Positions 35,423 through 44,353 of a stretch of DNA of 64,000 nt are shown here, in pieces. The notes below the pieces were generated by a model. The model was not told the origin of the DNA, did no database searches, and saw only the letters and a program-made list of their open reading frames with translations. This DNA is from Streptomyces bungoensis. Lineage in GTDB: Bacteria; Actinomycetota; Actinomycetes; Streptomycetales; Streptomycetaceae. Both the position numbers and the translations under genes were made by a program. Numbering within the stretch: position 1 is the stretch's first letter; each line of letters starts with the position of its first letter. Location: contig NZ_KQ948851.1 of assembly GCF_001514215.1 (NCBI RefSeq), positions 62,001 through 126,000 of the forward strand. The letters are read 5' to 3'.

Positions 35423-37965
35423 CCGACACAGCACGGACCGGGGGACGGATCCTCCCCGTCACCGACCTCTCCCTCGTCGTCCTCGTCGGCGCCTCCGGCT
35501 CCGGCAAGTCCACCTTCGCCCGCCGCCACTTCAAGCCCACCGAGGTGATCTCCTCCGACTTCTGCCGCGGCCTGGTCTCGGACGACGAGAACGACCAGAG
35601 CGCCACCGGGGACGCCTTCGACGTCCTGCACTACATCGCGGGCAAGCGCCTCGCGGCCGGCCGCCGCACGGTCGTGGACGCCACCAGCGTGCAGCAGGAC
35701 GCCCGGCGGCAGCTGATCGACCTGGCCAAGCGGTACGACGTGCTGCCCATCGCCATCGTGCTGGACGTCCCGGAGGAGGTGTGCGCCGAGCGCAACGCGG
35801 CCCGCACCGACCGCGCCGACATGCCGCGCCGGGTGATCCAGCGCCACATCCGCGAACTGCGCCGCTCCCTGCGGCACCTGGAGCGCGAGGGCTTCCGCAA
35901 GGTGCACGTGCTGCGCGGAGCGGAGGAGGCCGAGAACGCCACCGTCGTCACCGAGAAGCGGTTCAACGACCTGACCCACCTCACCGGCCCCTTCGACATC
36001 GTCGGCGACGTCCACGGCTGCTCCGCCGAACTGGAGTCGCTGCTCGGCAAGCTCGGGTACACCGACGGCGTCCACCCCGAGGGCCGCACGGCCGTCTTCG
36101 TCGGCGACCTCGTCGACCGCGGCCCCGACAGCCCCGGCGTGCTGCGGCGCGTGATGTCGATGGTGAAGTCGGGCAACGCGCTGTGCGTGCCCGGCAACCA
36201 CGAGAACAAGTACGGCCGTCACCTCAAGGGCCGGGGCGTCCGGCACACCCACGGCCTCGCCGAGACCATCGCGCAGATGGCGGGCGAGAGCGAGGAGTTC
36301 AAGGCCGAGGTCCGGCAGTTCATCGACGGCCTGGTCAGCCACTACGTCCTCGACGGCGGCCGGCTGGTCGTCTGCCACGCCGGCCTGCCGGAGAGGTACC
36401 ACGGCCGCACCTCGGGCCGGGTGCGCTCGCACGCCCTGTACGGCGACACCACCGGCGAGACCGACGAGTTCGGGCTGCCGGTGCGCTACCCGTGGGCGGA
36501 GGACTACCGCGGCCGGGCGGCGGTCGTCTACGGCCACACCCCGGTGCCGGAGGCCACCTGGCTGAACAACACCATCTGCCTGGACACCGGCGCGGTCTTC
36601 GGCGGCAAGCTCACCGCGCTGCGCTGGCCCGAGCGCGAGCTGGTCGACGTACCGGCCGAGCGGGTCTGGTACGAGCCGGCGAAGCCGCTGCGCACCGAGG
36701 CGCCGGGCGGTCAGGACGGCCGCCCGCTGGACCTCGGCGACGTGCACGGACGCAGGGTCGTCGAGACCCGGCACGCGGGACGGGTCTCGGTGCGCGAGGA
36801 GAACGCGGCGGCCGCCCTGGAGGTCATGAGCCGCTTCGCCGTCGACCCGCGCCTGCTGCCGTACCTGCCGCCGACCATGGCGCCGACGCCGACCTCGCGG
36901 GTCGACGGCTACCTGGAGCACCCGGTGGAGGCGTTCGCGCAGTACGCGGCCGACGGGGTGGCGCAGGTGGTGTGCGAGGAGAAGCACATGGGCTCGCGGG
37001 CCGTGGCCCTGGTGTGCCGGGACGCGGAGGCGGCGCGCGGGAGGTTCGGCGTGGACGGCCCGACCGGGTCGCTCTACACCCGTACCGGCCGGCCGTTCTT
37101 CGACGACGGCGAGGTGACCGAGGAGATCCTCGGCCGGCTGCGCGCGGCGATCGGGGCGGCCGGTCTGTGGGAGGAACTCGCCACCGACTGGCTGCTGCTG
37201 GACGCCGAGCTGATGCCGTGGTCGCTGAAGGCCTCGGGGCTGCTGCGCACCCAGTACGCGGCCGTGGGCGCCGCGTCCGGCGCGGTGCTCCCGGCCGCGC
37301 TCGCCGCGCTGGAGTCGGCGGCGGCCCGGGGCACCGACCTGGGCGGCCTGCTGGAGCGGCAGCGCGAGCGCGCCGCCGACGCGGCCCAGTTCACCGCCGC
37401 CTACCGCCGCTACTGCTGGAGCACCGAGGGCCTGGAAGGGGTCCGCCTTGCCCCCTTCCAGATCCTCGCCGCGCGGGGCCGCAGCCTCGCCGCGCTGCCG
37501 CACGACGAGCAGCTGGCCCTGCTCGACCGGCTGGTGGAGCACGACGGCACCGGACTGCTGCGGACGACCCGGCGGCTGCGCGTCGACACGACCGACCCCG
37601 AGTCGGTCCGCGCCGGCGTCGACTGGTGGCTGGAGATGACCGGCCGGGGCGGCGAGGGCATGGTCGTCAAGCCGCTCGGCGCGCTGGCCCGCACCGAGCA
37701 GGGGCGGCTGGTGCAGCCCGGGGTCAAGTGCCGGGGCCGCGAGTACCTGCGGATCGTCTACGGCCCCGAGTACACCCGCCCGGACAACCTCGCCCAGCTC
37801 CGCCGCCGGTTCCTGAACCACAAGCGGTCGCTGGCGCTGCGCGAGTACGCCCTCGGCCTGGAGGCCCTGGACCGGCTCGCGGACGGGGAGCCGCTGTGGC
37901 GGGTCCACGAGGCGGTGTTCGGGGTGCTCGCCCTGGAGTCGGAGCCGGTCGACCCCAGGTTGTAG
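35419..37965 (+). CDS. pnkp: Polynucleotide kinase-phosphatase-ligase (Pnkp)
   Basis: 848 residues, standard length. N-terminal kinase with P-loop VLVGASGSGKSTFARRHF (~20-37); central calcineurin-type phosphatase with DIVGDVHGCSAE (~194-205), GDLVDRGPDSPG (~231-242), and PGNHENKYGRH; C-terminal ligase/adenylyltransferase with nucleotidyl motif I VCEEKHMGSRAVAL (K-x-x-G, Lys ~522). It heals 5'-OH and 2',3'-cyclic phosphate ends and, with Hen1, seals RNA cut by ribotoxins. ATG overlaps the hen1 stop. Confidence 0.96.
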   Translation: MTDTARTGGRILPVTDLSLVVLVGASGSGKSTFARRHFKPTEVISSDFCRGLVSDDENDQSATGDAFDVLHYIAGKRLAAGRRTVVDATSVQQDARRQLIDLAKRYDVLPIAIVLDVPEEVCAERNAARTDRADMPRRVIQRHIRELRRSLRHLEREGFRKVHVLRGAEEAENATVVTEKRFNDLTHLTGPFDIVGDVHGCSAELESLLGKLGYTDGVHPEGRTAVFVGDLVDRGPDSPGVLRRVMSMVKSGNALCVPGNHENKYGRHLKGRGVRHTHGLAETIAQMAGESEEFKAEVRQFIDGLVSHYVLDGGRLVVCHAGLPERYHGRTSGRVRSHALYGDTTGETDEFGLPVRYPWAEDYRGRAAVVYGHTPVPEATWLNNTICLDTGAVFGGKLTALRWPERELVDVPAERVWYEPAKPLRTEAPGGQDGRPLDLGDVHGRRVVETRHAGRVSVREENAAAALEVMSRFAVDPRLLPYLPPTMAPTPTSRVDGYLEHPVEAFAQYAADGVAQVVCEEKHMGSRAVALVCRDAEAARGRFGVDGPTGSLYTRTGRPFFDDGEVTEEILGRLRAAIGAAGLWEELATDWLLLDAELMPWSLKASGLLRTQYAAVGAASGAVLPAALAALESAAARGTDLGGLLERQRERAADAAQFTAAYRRYCWSTEGLEGVRLAPFQILAARGRSLAALPHDEQLALLDRLVEHDGTGLLRTTRRLRVDTTDPESVRAGVDWWLEMTGRGGEGMVVKPLGALARTEQGRLVQPGVKCRGREYLRIVYGPEYTRPDNLAQLRRRFLNHKRSLALREYALGLEALDRLADGEPLWRVHEAVFGVLALESEPVDPRL

Positions 37966-37996
37966 CCCGCCGGCGGCCGCTCTTCACGGAACGCCC

Positions 37997-38026
37997 TTGT
38001 GCCGCACACGGATACGTCCATAGGGT
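37997..38026 (+). promoter_or_regulatory. Predicted promoter of candidate RiPP operon
   Basis: TTGTGC (37997-38002), 18-base spacer, TAGGGT (38021-38026). The -10 fits the Streptomyces vegetative consensus TAGRRT exactly. It lies 50 bp upstream of the peptide GTG and just past the pnkp stop, so the peptide and radical SAM genes have their own transcript. Confidence 0.65.
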
Positions 38027-38075
38027 GGACGGCCGTGCGGCACGGGGGTGTCCGCGCACCCGGGGAGGGGGGACC

Positions 38076-38219
38076 GTGGACGACGCGCAGGACGTGCAGG
38101 ACGCGCAGCCGCAGGGGGCGGTGACGGTGGTGGGCATGGAGATCAGGAAGACCGTGGTCCGCGAGGACCGCGGCACCACCCGCCGGCCGGCGATCCTGGA
38201 GAAGCGGCCGACCTGCTGA
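38076..38219 (+). CDS. Candidate RiPP precursor peptide (47 residues)
   Basis: Short frame from a GTG preceded by a strong GGGGAGGGGGG ribosome site; its stop is two bases before the ATG of a B12-binding radical SAM enzyme of the RiPP-maturase type. Residues 3-11 are a D-x-Q tripeptide repeat (DAQ-DVQ-DAQ, encoded by three 9-bp near-repeats), then QGAVTVVGMEIRKTVV and a very basic, hydroxy-residue and proline-containing tail ending RRPAILEKRPTC with a single C-terminal cysteine. The size, position and split into acidic leader and polar tail are those of a precursor. I do not recognise the family. An internal ATG at 38136 would give 27 residues but lacks a good ribosome site. Confidence 0.62.
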   Translation: MDDAQDVQDAQPQGAVTVVGMEIRKTVVREDRGTTRRPAILEKRPTC

Positions 38220-38221
38220 CC

Positions 38222-40339
38222 ATGCGCCTCCACCTGGTCACGATGCCCTGGCAGCCGCTCGACCTGCCGTCCCTGCAACTGGGTCTGCTGAACCGGCTGG
38301 TGCGCCGGACCCGGCCCGGGACCGAGGTGACCGAGTTCCACGGCTCGCTGCGCTGGGCGGAGTTCCTGCTGGAGCACTCCGCGGGCGCGCTCCGGCCGGG
38401 CGACTACGTGGAGGTCGGCAGCGACGCGATCTTCCACGGGCTCGGCGACTGGGTCTTCTCCGGCGTCCTGTACGACGACCCCGGCTGGGGCCTGGACCGG
38501 CTGCGCGCCTACGCGGCCGACCGGGACGTCCCCGTAGCCACCGCCCTCGCCATGCGCCCCCACGCGGCCGCGTTCACCGCCGCCTGCGCCGCCGAGATCC
38601 TGGCGGCCGAGCCGGACGTCGTGGGGTTCACCACCACGTTCATGCAGAACGTCTCCTCCCTCGCCCTCGCCCGTGAACTCAAGTCCCGCAGGCCCGGGCT
38701 GACGGTGGTCCTCGGCGGCAGCAACTGCGACGGGCCGATGGGCCACGCCCTGCACCGCAACCACCCCTTTGTCGACCACGTGGTGCGCGGCGAGGCGGAG
38801 TACGCCTTCCCGGCCCTCCTGCGGCACCTGGAGGCGGGGACCGCGCCCGTGGACGTGCCCGGCCTGTGCTGGTGGGACGGGCCCGTGCCGCGGGCCAACA
38901 CCGAGACCCGGCGGACCGTGGCGCCCGCCGACATCCCCTCGCCCGACTACGACCAGTGGCAGGAGGCCCTGGACGCCTCCCCGGTGCGGGAGTTCGTCCA
39001 CCCCAAGCTGGTCGTCGAGGGCGCCCGGGGCTGCTGGTGGGGCGAGAAGCACCACTGCACCTTCTGCGGGCTCAACGGCTCCGCCATGGCCTTCCGGGCC
39101 AAACCGGGGGAGCGGCTGTGGGCGGAGGTCGACCGGCTGGTCCGCCGGCACCGGCTGCTCGACGTGGTCACCGTCGACAACATCCTCGACATGGCCCACT
39201 TCCGGGACTTCCTGCCCCGCGCGGCCGCGAGCGGCTGGGACCTGCGGCTGCACTACGAGGTCAAGTCCAACCTCACCCCCGACCAGCTCAGGCTCCTCGC
39301 CGACTCCGGCACCGTCCACATCCAGCCGGGCATCGAGAGCCTGGGCAGCCGGGTCCTGGACCTCATGGACAAGGGCGTCACCGCGGCCCGCAACGTCCGG
39401 ACCCTGCGCGAGTGCGAGAACCACGCGCTGACCTGCTCCTGGAACCTGCTGTACGGCTTCCCCGGCGAGACGGCGGAGGACTACGCACCCGTCGTCGGCC
39501 AGCTGGCCGCCCTCGTCCACCTCCAGCCGCCGAGCGGCGCCCACCGCATCCAGCTGGAGCGCTTCAGCCCGCACTTCACCGACCTGGAGCTGGGCTTCCG
39601 GAAGCGCCGGCCGGCCCGGATGTACAGCCACGTCTACGACCTGCCCGAGAGCGAACTCGCGGACCTGGTCTACCTGTTCGACACCGACGACGCGGGGATC
39701 GGGGGAGCCGCGGAGCAGCGGCTGGGGGAGGCCGTCGCCGCCTGGCGGGCCGGGCACGCGCAGTCCCGGCTGCTGTTCGAGGAGGACGGCGCGGACCTGC
39801 TGGTGCACGATCGCCGGCACGGCTGGCCGGCCGCCACCCACCGGTTCACCGGCTGGCGGGCCGCGGCCCTGCGCCGCCTGGAGGACGGCCGCACGGTGGC
39901 CGCCCTGCACCGGCTGCTCGCCGCCGACGGCCACCCGGTCCCGGCGGACTCACTGGCCGAGTGGGTGCGGCACGCGCTGGCGCTGGGGCTGCTGTTCCGC
40001 GACGGCGGCACCTACGTCGCCCTGCCCACCTGGGGCGAGCCGGACCGGCTGCCGGACGGCGCCGACGGCGTCCTCTACCACCGGCGCGGTCCCGGCTTCG
40101 TCACCGTCATGGACCGCAGGGAGCCCGGCACGGCGGTCCGGCTCACCCTGGACCATCCCGCTCTCGTCGCCGCCTTCGACCTGCTCGCCGAGCCGACCCC
40201 GCTCGACACGCTGGACCCCGTCCAGCGGGAGGCCGTACGGCTGCTCACGGCCGAGCGCCTGGTGCGGGTGGAGGCCGGCCGGGCGGTCGCCCTTCCCCCG
40301 CGCATCCGGCGCTGGCCGGTCCCCTGCACGGCGATCTGA
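38222..40339 (+). CDS. B12-binding radical SAM RiPP maturation enzyme
   Basis: 705 residues. Residues ~30-225 form a cobalamin-binding-like domain (DVVGFTTTFMQNVSSLALAR, LTVVLGGSNCDGPMG, VRGEAEYAFPALLRHL). The radical SAM core (~260-480) starts VVEGARGCWWGEKHHCTFCG, giving an unusual C-x7-C-x2-C cluster, as in the RiPP maturation radical SAM protein 1 group (TIGR03975, C-methyltransferase-like). IQPGIESLGSRVLDLMDKG and WNLLYGFPGETAEDY are further core motifs. Residues ~510-605 look like a PqqD-type RiPP recognition element: three strands (LLFEEDG, LLVHDRRHG, HRFTG) then helices with LEDGRTVAALHRLL. A second similar winged-helix unit ends the protein. No C-terminal transporter or protease gene follows. 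Confidence 0.85.
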   Translation: MRLHLVTMPWQPLDLPSLQLGLLNRLVRRTRPGTEVTEFHGSLRWAEFLLEHSAGALRPGDYVEVGSDAIFHGLGDWVFSGVLYDDPGWGLDRLRAYAADRDVPVATALAMRPHAAAFTAACAAEILAAEPDVVGFTTTFMQNVSSLALARELKSRRPGLTVVLGGSNCDGPMGHALHRNHPFVDHVVRGEAEYAFPALLRHLEAGTAPVDVPGLCWWDGPVPRANTETRRTVAPADIPSPDYDQWQEALDASPVREFVHPKLVVEGARGCWWGEKHHCTFCGLNGSAMAFRAKPGERLWAEVDRLVRRHRLLDVVTVDNILDMAHFRDFLPRAAASGWDLRLHYEVKSNLTPDQLRLLADSGTVHIQPGIESLGSRVLDLMDKGVTAARNVRTLRECENHALTCSWNLLYGFPGETAEDYAPVVGQLAALVHLQPPSGAHRIQLERFSPHFTDLELGFRKRRPARMYSHVYDLPESELADLVYLFDTDDAGIGGAAEQRLGEAVAAWRAGHAQSRLLFEEDGADLLVHDRRHGWPAATHRFTGWRAAALRRLEDGRTVAALHRLLAADGHPVPADSLAEWVRHALALGLLFRDGGTYVALPTWGEPDRLPDGADGVLYHRRGPGFVTVMDRREPGTAVRLTLDHPALVAAFDLLAEPTPLDTLDPVQREAVRLLTAERLVRVEAGRAVALPPRIRRWPVPCTAI

Positions 40340-40366
40340 CCTGAACGTCCCGGGACGCGGGGGCGG

Positions 40367-40618
40367 TCAGGCGGCCAGGGTCTGCGTCGCCCTGGTGGTG
40401 GTGACCGCCCTGCGGTCCGCCGTCATCCGCTCCAGCAGGGCGTCGGCGGCGGCCAGGGCCTCGTCCACCGTCTGGGTGCCGGTCATGACGCACAGCGTGT
40501 AGGAGGTGTCCTCGAGCTCTCGGCTCGAGTGGCCGGTGGGCTGCAGGTCGTGGCGGAAACGGGCGTCGGCGAAGCGGGCGAGCACCGCACGCAGTTCCTT
40601 CTCCGCAGGCAGCAACAC
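40367..40618 (-). CDS. DUF5133 family small protein
   Basis: 83 residues from a GTG at 40618 with GGGAGG upstream. The pattern LLPAEKELRAVLARFADARF (~2-21), ELEDTSYTLCVMTGTQTVDEALAAADALL (two stretches, ~35-63) resembles the DUF5133 family found widely in Streptomyces, often near SARP or developmental genes. Soluble, alpha-helical, no catalytic residues. Convergent with the radical SAM gene (27-bp gap). Function unknown. Confidence 0.75.
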   Translation of the reverse strand: MLLPAEKELRAVLARFADARFRHDLQPTGHSSRELEDTSYTLCVMTGTQTVDEALAAADALLERMTADRRAVTTTRATQTLAA

Positions 40619-40767
40619 AGCGACAACCTCCCTCGTCGGACGGGCCGTCGACGCGGCCCGCACATCAACGCAGCGCGCACCCACGGGGTGGCACGACAGT
40701 CGACACGGAGCAGATGGATGCTCCGTGCATCCGTGTGCCCCGCCAGGCTCACGTCATGCCTGGCGTC

Positions 40768-41667
40768 TCAGACGGCTGACCCACCGTCAAGGGAGACGCC
40801 CAGCCGGCCCGCCACGGCGGTGAGGGCCGCGCCGAGGGGGAGCGCGACGCGGGTGAGGGCGTGCCGGTCGCCCCGGGTCGGGTCCCGGTTGACGATCAGC
40901 ACCGGCTTGCCGGCCTCGGCCGCCTGGCGGACGAACCGGAGCCCCGACATCACCGTCAGCGAGGAGCCCAGGACCAGCAGCGAGGCCGCCTCGCGGACCA
41001 GCGCGCGGCAGTGCTCGACCCGCTGCGGCGGAACGGCCTCGCCGAAGAACACCACGTCCGGTTTGAGGATGCCGCCGCAGAGCGCGCAGGGCACCACGCG
41101 GAAGTCCCCGACCTGGTCGTCGGTGAGGTCGGCGTCGCCGTCCGGGTTGATGCCGGCGGCCACCGGATCGAAGCCCGGGTTGGCCTCCTCCAGCCGCCGG
41201 GCGAGCTCCCGGCGCGGGCTGACGTCGCCGCAGGAGAGGCAGACGACCCGGTCCAGGCTCCCGTGGAGTTCCACGACGCCGTCGCTGCCGGCGGCCTGGT
41301 GCAGGCCGTCGACGTTCTGGGTGATCACACCCGAGAGCAGGCCGTGCCGCTCGAACGCGGCCACGGCCCGGTGCCCGGGGTTGGGGCGGGCCCGGCCGAA
41401 GGTGCGCCAGCCGAGGTGGCTGCGCGCCCAGTACCGGCGCCGGGCCTGGGCACCGGCGGTGAAGTCCTGGTAGGTCATCGGGGTGTGCCGGCTCAGGCTG
41501 CCGCCCTCGCCCCGGTAGTCGGGGATGCCCGACTCCGTGGAGATGCCCGCCCCGCTGAGCACCAGCACCCCGCCGCCGCCCAGCGCGTCGGCGACCGGCC
41601 GCAGGTCGGTGGTGCCGGGCGGCAGGTCCTCGGTGGGCGTCCAGGTCAGGGTGGGGCGCATGCGCAT
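40768..41667 (-). CDS. Sir2 family NAD-dependent protein deacylase
   Basis: About 299 residues from the ATG at 41667 (MRMRPTLTW, which I recall as the usual start in related proteins); an in-frame ATG at 41718 would add 17. NAD-binding motif LVLSGAGISTESGIPDYRG (~34-52), catalytic TQNVDGLHQAAG and ELHGSL with the active-site histidine, and a zinc ribbon CLSC ... CALCGG. The ending VLGSSLTVMSGLRFVRQA is typical. It removes acyl groups from lysines using NAD+. Cytoplasmic. Separated by 75 bp from the STAS gene upstream. Confidence 0.92.
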   Translation of the reverse strand: MRMRPTLTWTPTEDLPPGTTDLRPVADALGGGGVLVLSGAGISTESGIPDYRGEGGSLSRHTPMTYQDFTAGAQARRRYWARSHLGWRTFGRARPNPGHRAVAAFERHGLLSGVITQNVDGLHQAAGSDGVVELHGSLDRVVCLSCGDVSPRRELARRLEEANPGFDPVAAGINPDGDADLTDDQVGDFRVVPCALCGGILKPDVVFFGEAVPPQRVEHCRALVREAASLLVLGSSLTVMSGLRFVRQAAEAGKPVLIVNRDPTRGDRHALTRVALPLGAALTAVAGRLGVSLDGGSAV

Positions 41668-41742
41668 GCCGCCAGGGTACGGAACGGGTGTTCCGGCCGC
41701 CTTGCCGCTCGCGCTCATCGGTTCACCGCCCCGGGCACCGCT

Positions 41743-42081
41743 TCAGGAGCCGATCGCGCTGTCCCGGTCGGGATAGACCGCGAAGATCTGGTCGAGGCCG
41801 ACGATGCGCAGCACGCGCAGGGTGTGGGCCGGGACCGCGGCGAGCGCGATGTCGGCCTGGGCGGCGTGTGCGTGGTTGCGGGCGTTGATCAGGGCGGTGA
41901 GGCCGCTGGAGTCGCAGAACTCCATGCCGGACAGGTCGATGACGAGGCGCTGCCCCGGCCGGAGGTCGAGTGTGGTGAGCCGCTCGCGCAACTCGTCGGC
42001 GTTGGCGTAGTCGAGTTCGCCGATGATCTCCAGGACGGGACCGGTCGTGGCGTCTCGGGTGGTGATCGCCAGCGGGCTCAT
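41743..42081 (-). CDS. STAS-domain anti-sigma antagonist (RsbV-like)
   Basis: 112 residues. STAS motifs VLEIIGELDYANADELRERL (~15-34) and LVIDLSGMEFCDSSGLTALI, with the phosphorylatable serine pair in CDSSG. It overlaps the stop of the PAS-PP2C phosphatase gene (ATG at 42081, stop from 42078), so phosphatase and substrate are coupled. Third gene of an RsbQ-RsbP-RsbV-type operon. Confidence 0.9.
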   Translation of the reverse strand: MSPLAITTRDATTGPVLEIIGELDYANADELRERLTTLDLRPGQRLVIDLSGMEFCDSSGLTALINARNHAHAAQADIALAAVPAHTLRVLRIVGLDQIFAVYPDRDSAIGS

Positions 42082-43406
42082 GCGGGGCCTCTCCTCGGAG
42101 GGCGGGCGGCGGGGTGGGCGGGGGCACCGAGGGCGAGCAGGGCGGTGTCGTCGTCGAGGCCGTCGCCGAAGGAGGCCAGCAGGCCGGTCAGGGCCCCCAC
42201 GACGGCCTGCGGGGACCGGCCCGCCAGGCCGGTGGCGAAGGCGAGCAGGGCCTCGTCCCCGTACAGGCCCGTACGGTCGTCGCCGGTGCGGGCCTCGGTG
42301 AGCCCGTCGGTGTAGAGCAGCAGGGTGTCGCCGGGGCCGAGGGTGGCGCTGGCGGTGGTGAAGTGCGCGCCGGGCACGACGCCGACGAGGAGGCCGCCGG
42401 GGGTGGGCAGGTAGCCGGCCGTGCCGTCGGCGCGCAGGACGAGGGCCGGGGGGTGCCCGCCCGCGGCGAGGTGGACGGCGACCCGGCCGGTCGCGGGGTC
42501 GGGTTCGAGCGTGCCGTAGACGGCGGTGCAGTAGCGCGGGTCGCCGCTGCCCGAGTAGCGCTCGTAGAGCACCTTGTTCAGGGTGGTCAGGGCGGCGACG
42601 GGGCCGGGGTCGTGCAGGGCGGCGGCGCGCAGGGTGTAGCGGGTCAGCGAGGTGAGCGCGGCGGCCTGGGGGCCCTTGCCGCACACGTCGCCGAGGAAGA
42701 AGGCGAAGCGTGTGCCGTCGACGGGGAAGACGTCGTAGAAGTCGCCGCCGAGCCGGTCGGGGGAGGCCGTGTGGTAGTGGGCGGCCGTCTCCACCCCGGG
42801 GACGGCCGGCAGGCTGTCGGGCAGCAGCGACTGCTGGAGTACGGCGAGGGCCTCCTGCAGCCGGGTGCGGTCGGCCTCCGCCTGCCGGCGCGCCTCCTCG
42901 GCCGCCTTGCGGCCGCGCAGGAGCTCCTCCTCGTAGGCGCGGCGCTCCCGGGCGTCGAAGAGGGTGGTGCGGATCAGCAGGGGTTCGCCGGTGCTGCCGT
43001 GCTTGACCGCCGAGGACACCAGCACCGGCATCCGGCCGCCGTCGGCCCGCCTGACGTCCAGGGCGATCCCGCTGAGCTCGCCCTGCATCCGCAGCAGCGG
43101 CGCGAAGTGCGTCTCGTGGTACAGCCTGCCGCCCACGGTCAGCAGGTCGGTGAAGCGCATCCGGCCGACCACCGCCTCGCGTTCCAGGCCGAGCCAGTCC
43201 AGCAGCGTGGTGTTGATCTTCGCGACGGTGCCGTCCATCAGCGTGGACAGGTACCCGCACGGCGCGGACTCGTACAGGTCCTCGGCGCTGTCCTCCAGCA
43301 GTGCGGCGAACGACGCCGTGTCCGCGAGCCTGCCGGCCCCGGCGTCGGCCCCGGCGCCGGTGTCGGGGTCCTGCGGGTCCGGCTGCTGGTCGGCCGGGCA
43401 CATCAT
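42078..43406 (-). CDS. PAS-PP2C (SpoIIE) phosphatase, RsbP-like
   Basis: 442 residues from ATG-ATG at 43406. A PAS domain (~38-150; [35 protein letters not shown]) is followed by a coiled coil (~155-195; [20 protein letters not shown]) and a PP2C/SpoIIE phosphatase (~200-432; [52 protein letters not shown] with metal-binding aspartates). The order matches RsbP, the energy-stress phosphatase that activates an RsbV-like antagonist. It overlaps both neighbours, an alpha/beta hydrolase (RsbQ-like) upstream and a STAS gene downstream. Confidence 0.92.
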   Translation of the reverse strand: MMCPADQQPDPQDPDTGAGADAGAGRLADTASFAALLEDSAEDLYESAPCGYLSTLMDGTVAKINTTLLDWLGLEREAVVGRMRFTDLLTVGGRLYHETHFAPLLRMQGELSGIALDVRRADGGRMPVLVSSAVKHGSTGEPLLIRTTLFDARERRAYEEELLRGRKAAEEARRQAEADRTRLQEALAVLQQSLLPDSLPAVPGVETAAHYHTASPDRLGGDFYDVFPVDGTRFAFFLGDVCGKGPQAAALTSLTRYTLRAAALHDPGPVAALTTLNKVLYERYSGSGDPRYCTAVYGTLEPDPATGRVAVHLAAGGHPPALVLRADGTAGYLPTPGGLLVGVVPGAHFTTASATLGPGDTLLLYTDGLTEARTGDDRTGLYGDEALLAFATGLAGRSPQAVVGALTGLLASFGDGLDDDTALLALGAPAHPAARPPRRGPA

Positions 43407-44206
43407 CGCAGGCCCGCGAGGAAGGTGGTGATCGCCTCGTTGGTGGCCTCGGGCGCGGACAGGTGCGGGCAGTGGCCGGTCGCGTCGAGGGTGACCAGGG
43501 TCGAGCCGGGTATCGCCGCGTGGACGAAGGCGCCGACCTCCCGGGGCGCTATGACGTCCTGGGTGCATTCCAGGACCAGGGTGGGCACCCGCACGCTTTT
43601 GAGGTCGTCGCGGGAGTCCGACAGGAACGTGGTCCGGGCGAAGACGCGCGCCATGTCCGGGTCGGTGGCGCAGAAGCTGTTCCTCAGTTCGTCGCCCAGT
43701 TCGGGCCGGTCCGGGTTCCCCATGATCACCGGTGCCATCGCGGCCGACCAGCCCAGGTAGTTCGACTCCAGGGACGCCAGCAGCTCGTCGATGTCGGCCG
43801 CGCTGAACCCGCCCCGGTAGCCGTCGTCGTCGAGGTAGCGCGGCGACGGCGCCACCATGACCAGCGCGCCGATCCGCTCCGGGGCCGTGCGGGCCGCGAG
43901 GACACCGATCATCGCGCTGACGGAGTGCCCGACGAACACCGCGTCGCGCAGGTCGAGCGCCTCGCACACCTCCACCGCGTCGCGGGCGTACCCGTCCAGG
44001 GAGGCGTAACGCTTCTCCGAGAACGCGGACGGGTCGGAGCGGCCCGACCCCACGTAGTCGAAGAGCACGACCCGGTGGTCCCGGGCCAGGGCGGGCACCG
44101 TCGCCCGCCACATGTTCTGGTCGCAGCCGAACCCGTGGGCCAGCACCACCGCCGGCCCCTGCGGGTCGCCGGTGACGGTGACGTTGTTCCTGCGGGTTAC
44201 ATCCAT
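43403..44206 (-). CDS. RsbQ-like alpha/beta hydrolase
   Basis: 267 residues. The opening [30 protein letters not shown] (two stretches, ~5-33), [10 protein letters not shown], nucleophile elbow [14 protein letters not shown] (Ser ~95), ECTQDVIAP (Asp) and [14 protein letters not shown] (His) match the RsbQ/KAI2/D14-type small hydrolases. RsbQ hydrolyses an unknown small hydrophobic ligand and is required for RsbP activity in energy-stress signalling. Here the next gene is an RsbP-type phosphatase overlapping by four bases, so the assignment rests on both sequence and context. Confidence 0.9.
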   Translation of the reverse strand: MDVTRRNNVTVTGDPQGPAVVLAHGFGCDQNMWRATVPALARDHRVVLFDYVGSGRSDPSAFSEKRYASLDGYARDAVEVCEALDLRDAVFVGHSVSAMIGVLAARTAPERIGALVMVAPSPRYLDDDGYRGGFSAADIDELLASLESNYLGWSAAMAPVIMGNPDRPELGDELRNSFCATDPDMARVFARTTFLSDSRDDLKSVRVPTLVLECTQDVIAPREVGAFVHAAIPGSTLVTLDATGHCPHLSAPEATNEAITTFLAGLR

Positions 44207-44353
44207 ACCGGCCAGTCTCTCAGGCCCCGGCCGGTACTCCGGCACGGCGCCGCCCCGCCGGGCGCGGCCCGGTGCCCGGCCCCGCCCGGACGGGCACCGG
44301 CGAAAACCGCCGAGAGGGGCGTGAAGGGGGGCGGCTGCGGCCAGGATGGAGGC

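Noticed and set aside
33950..37965. Hen1-Pnkp as a novel defence system
   Set aside because: It is the known bacterial RNA repair pair with all catalytic motifs; no toxin or extra partner gene is attached.
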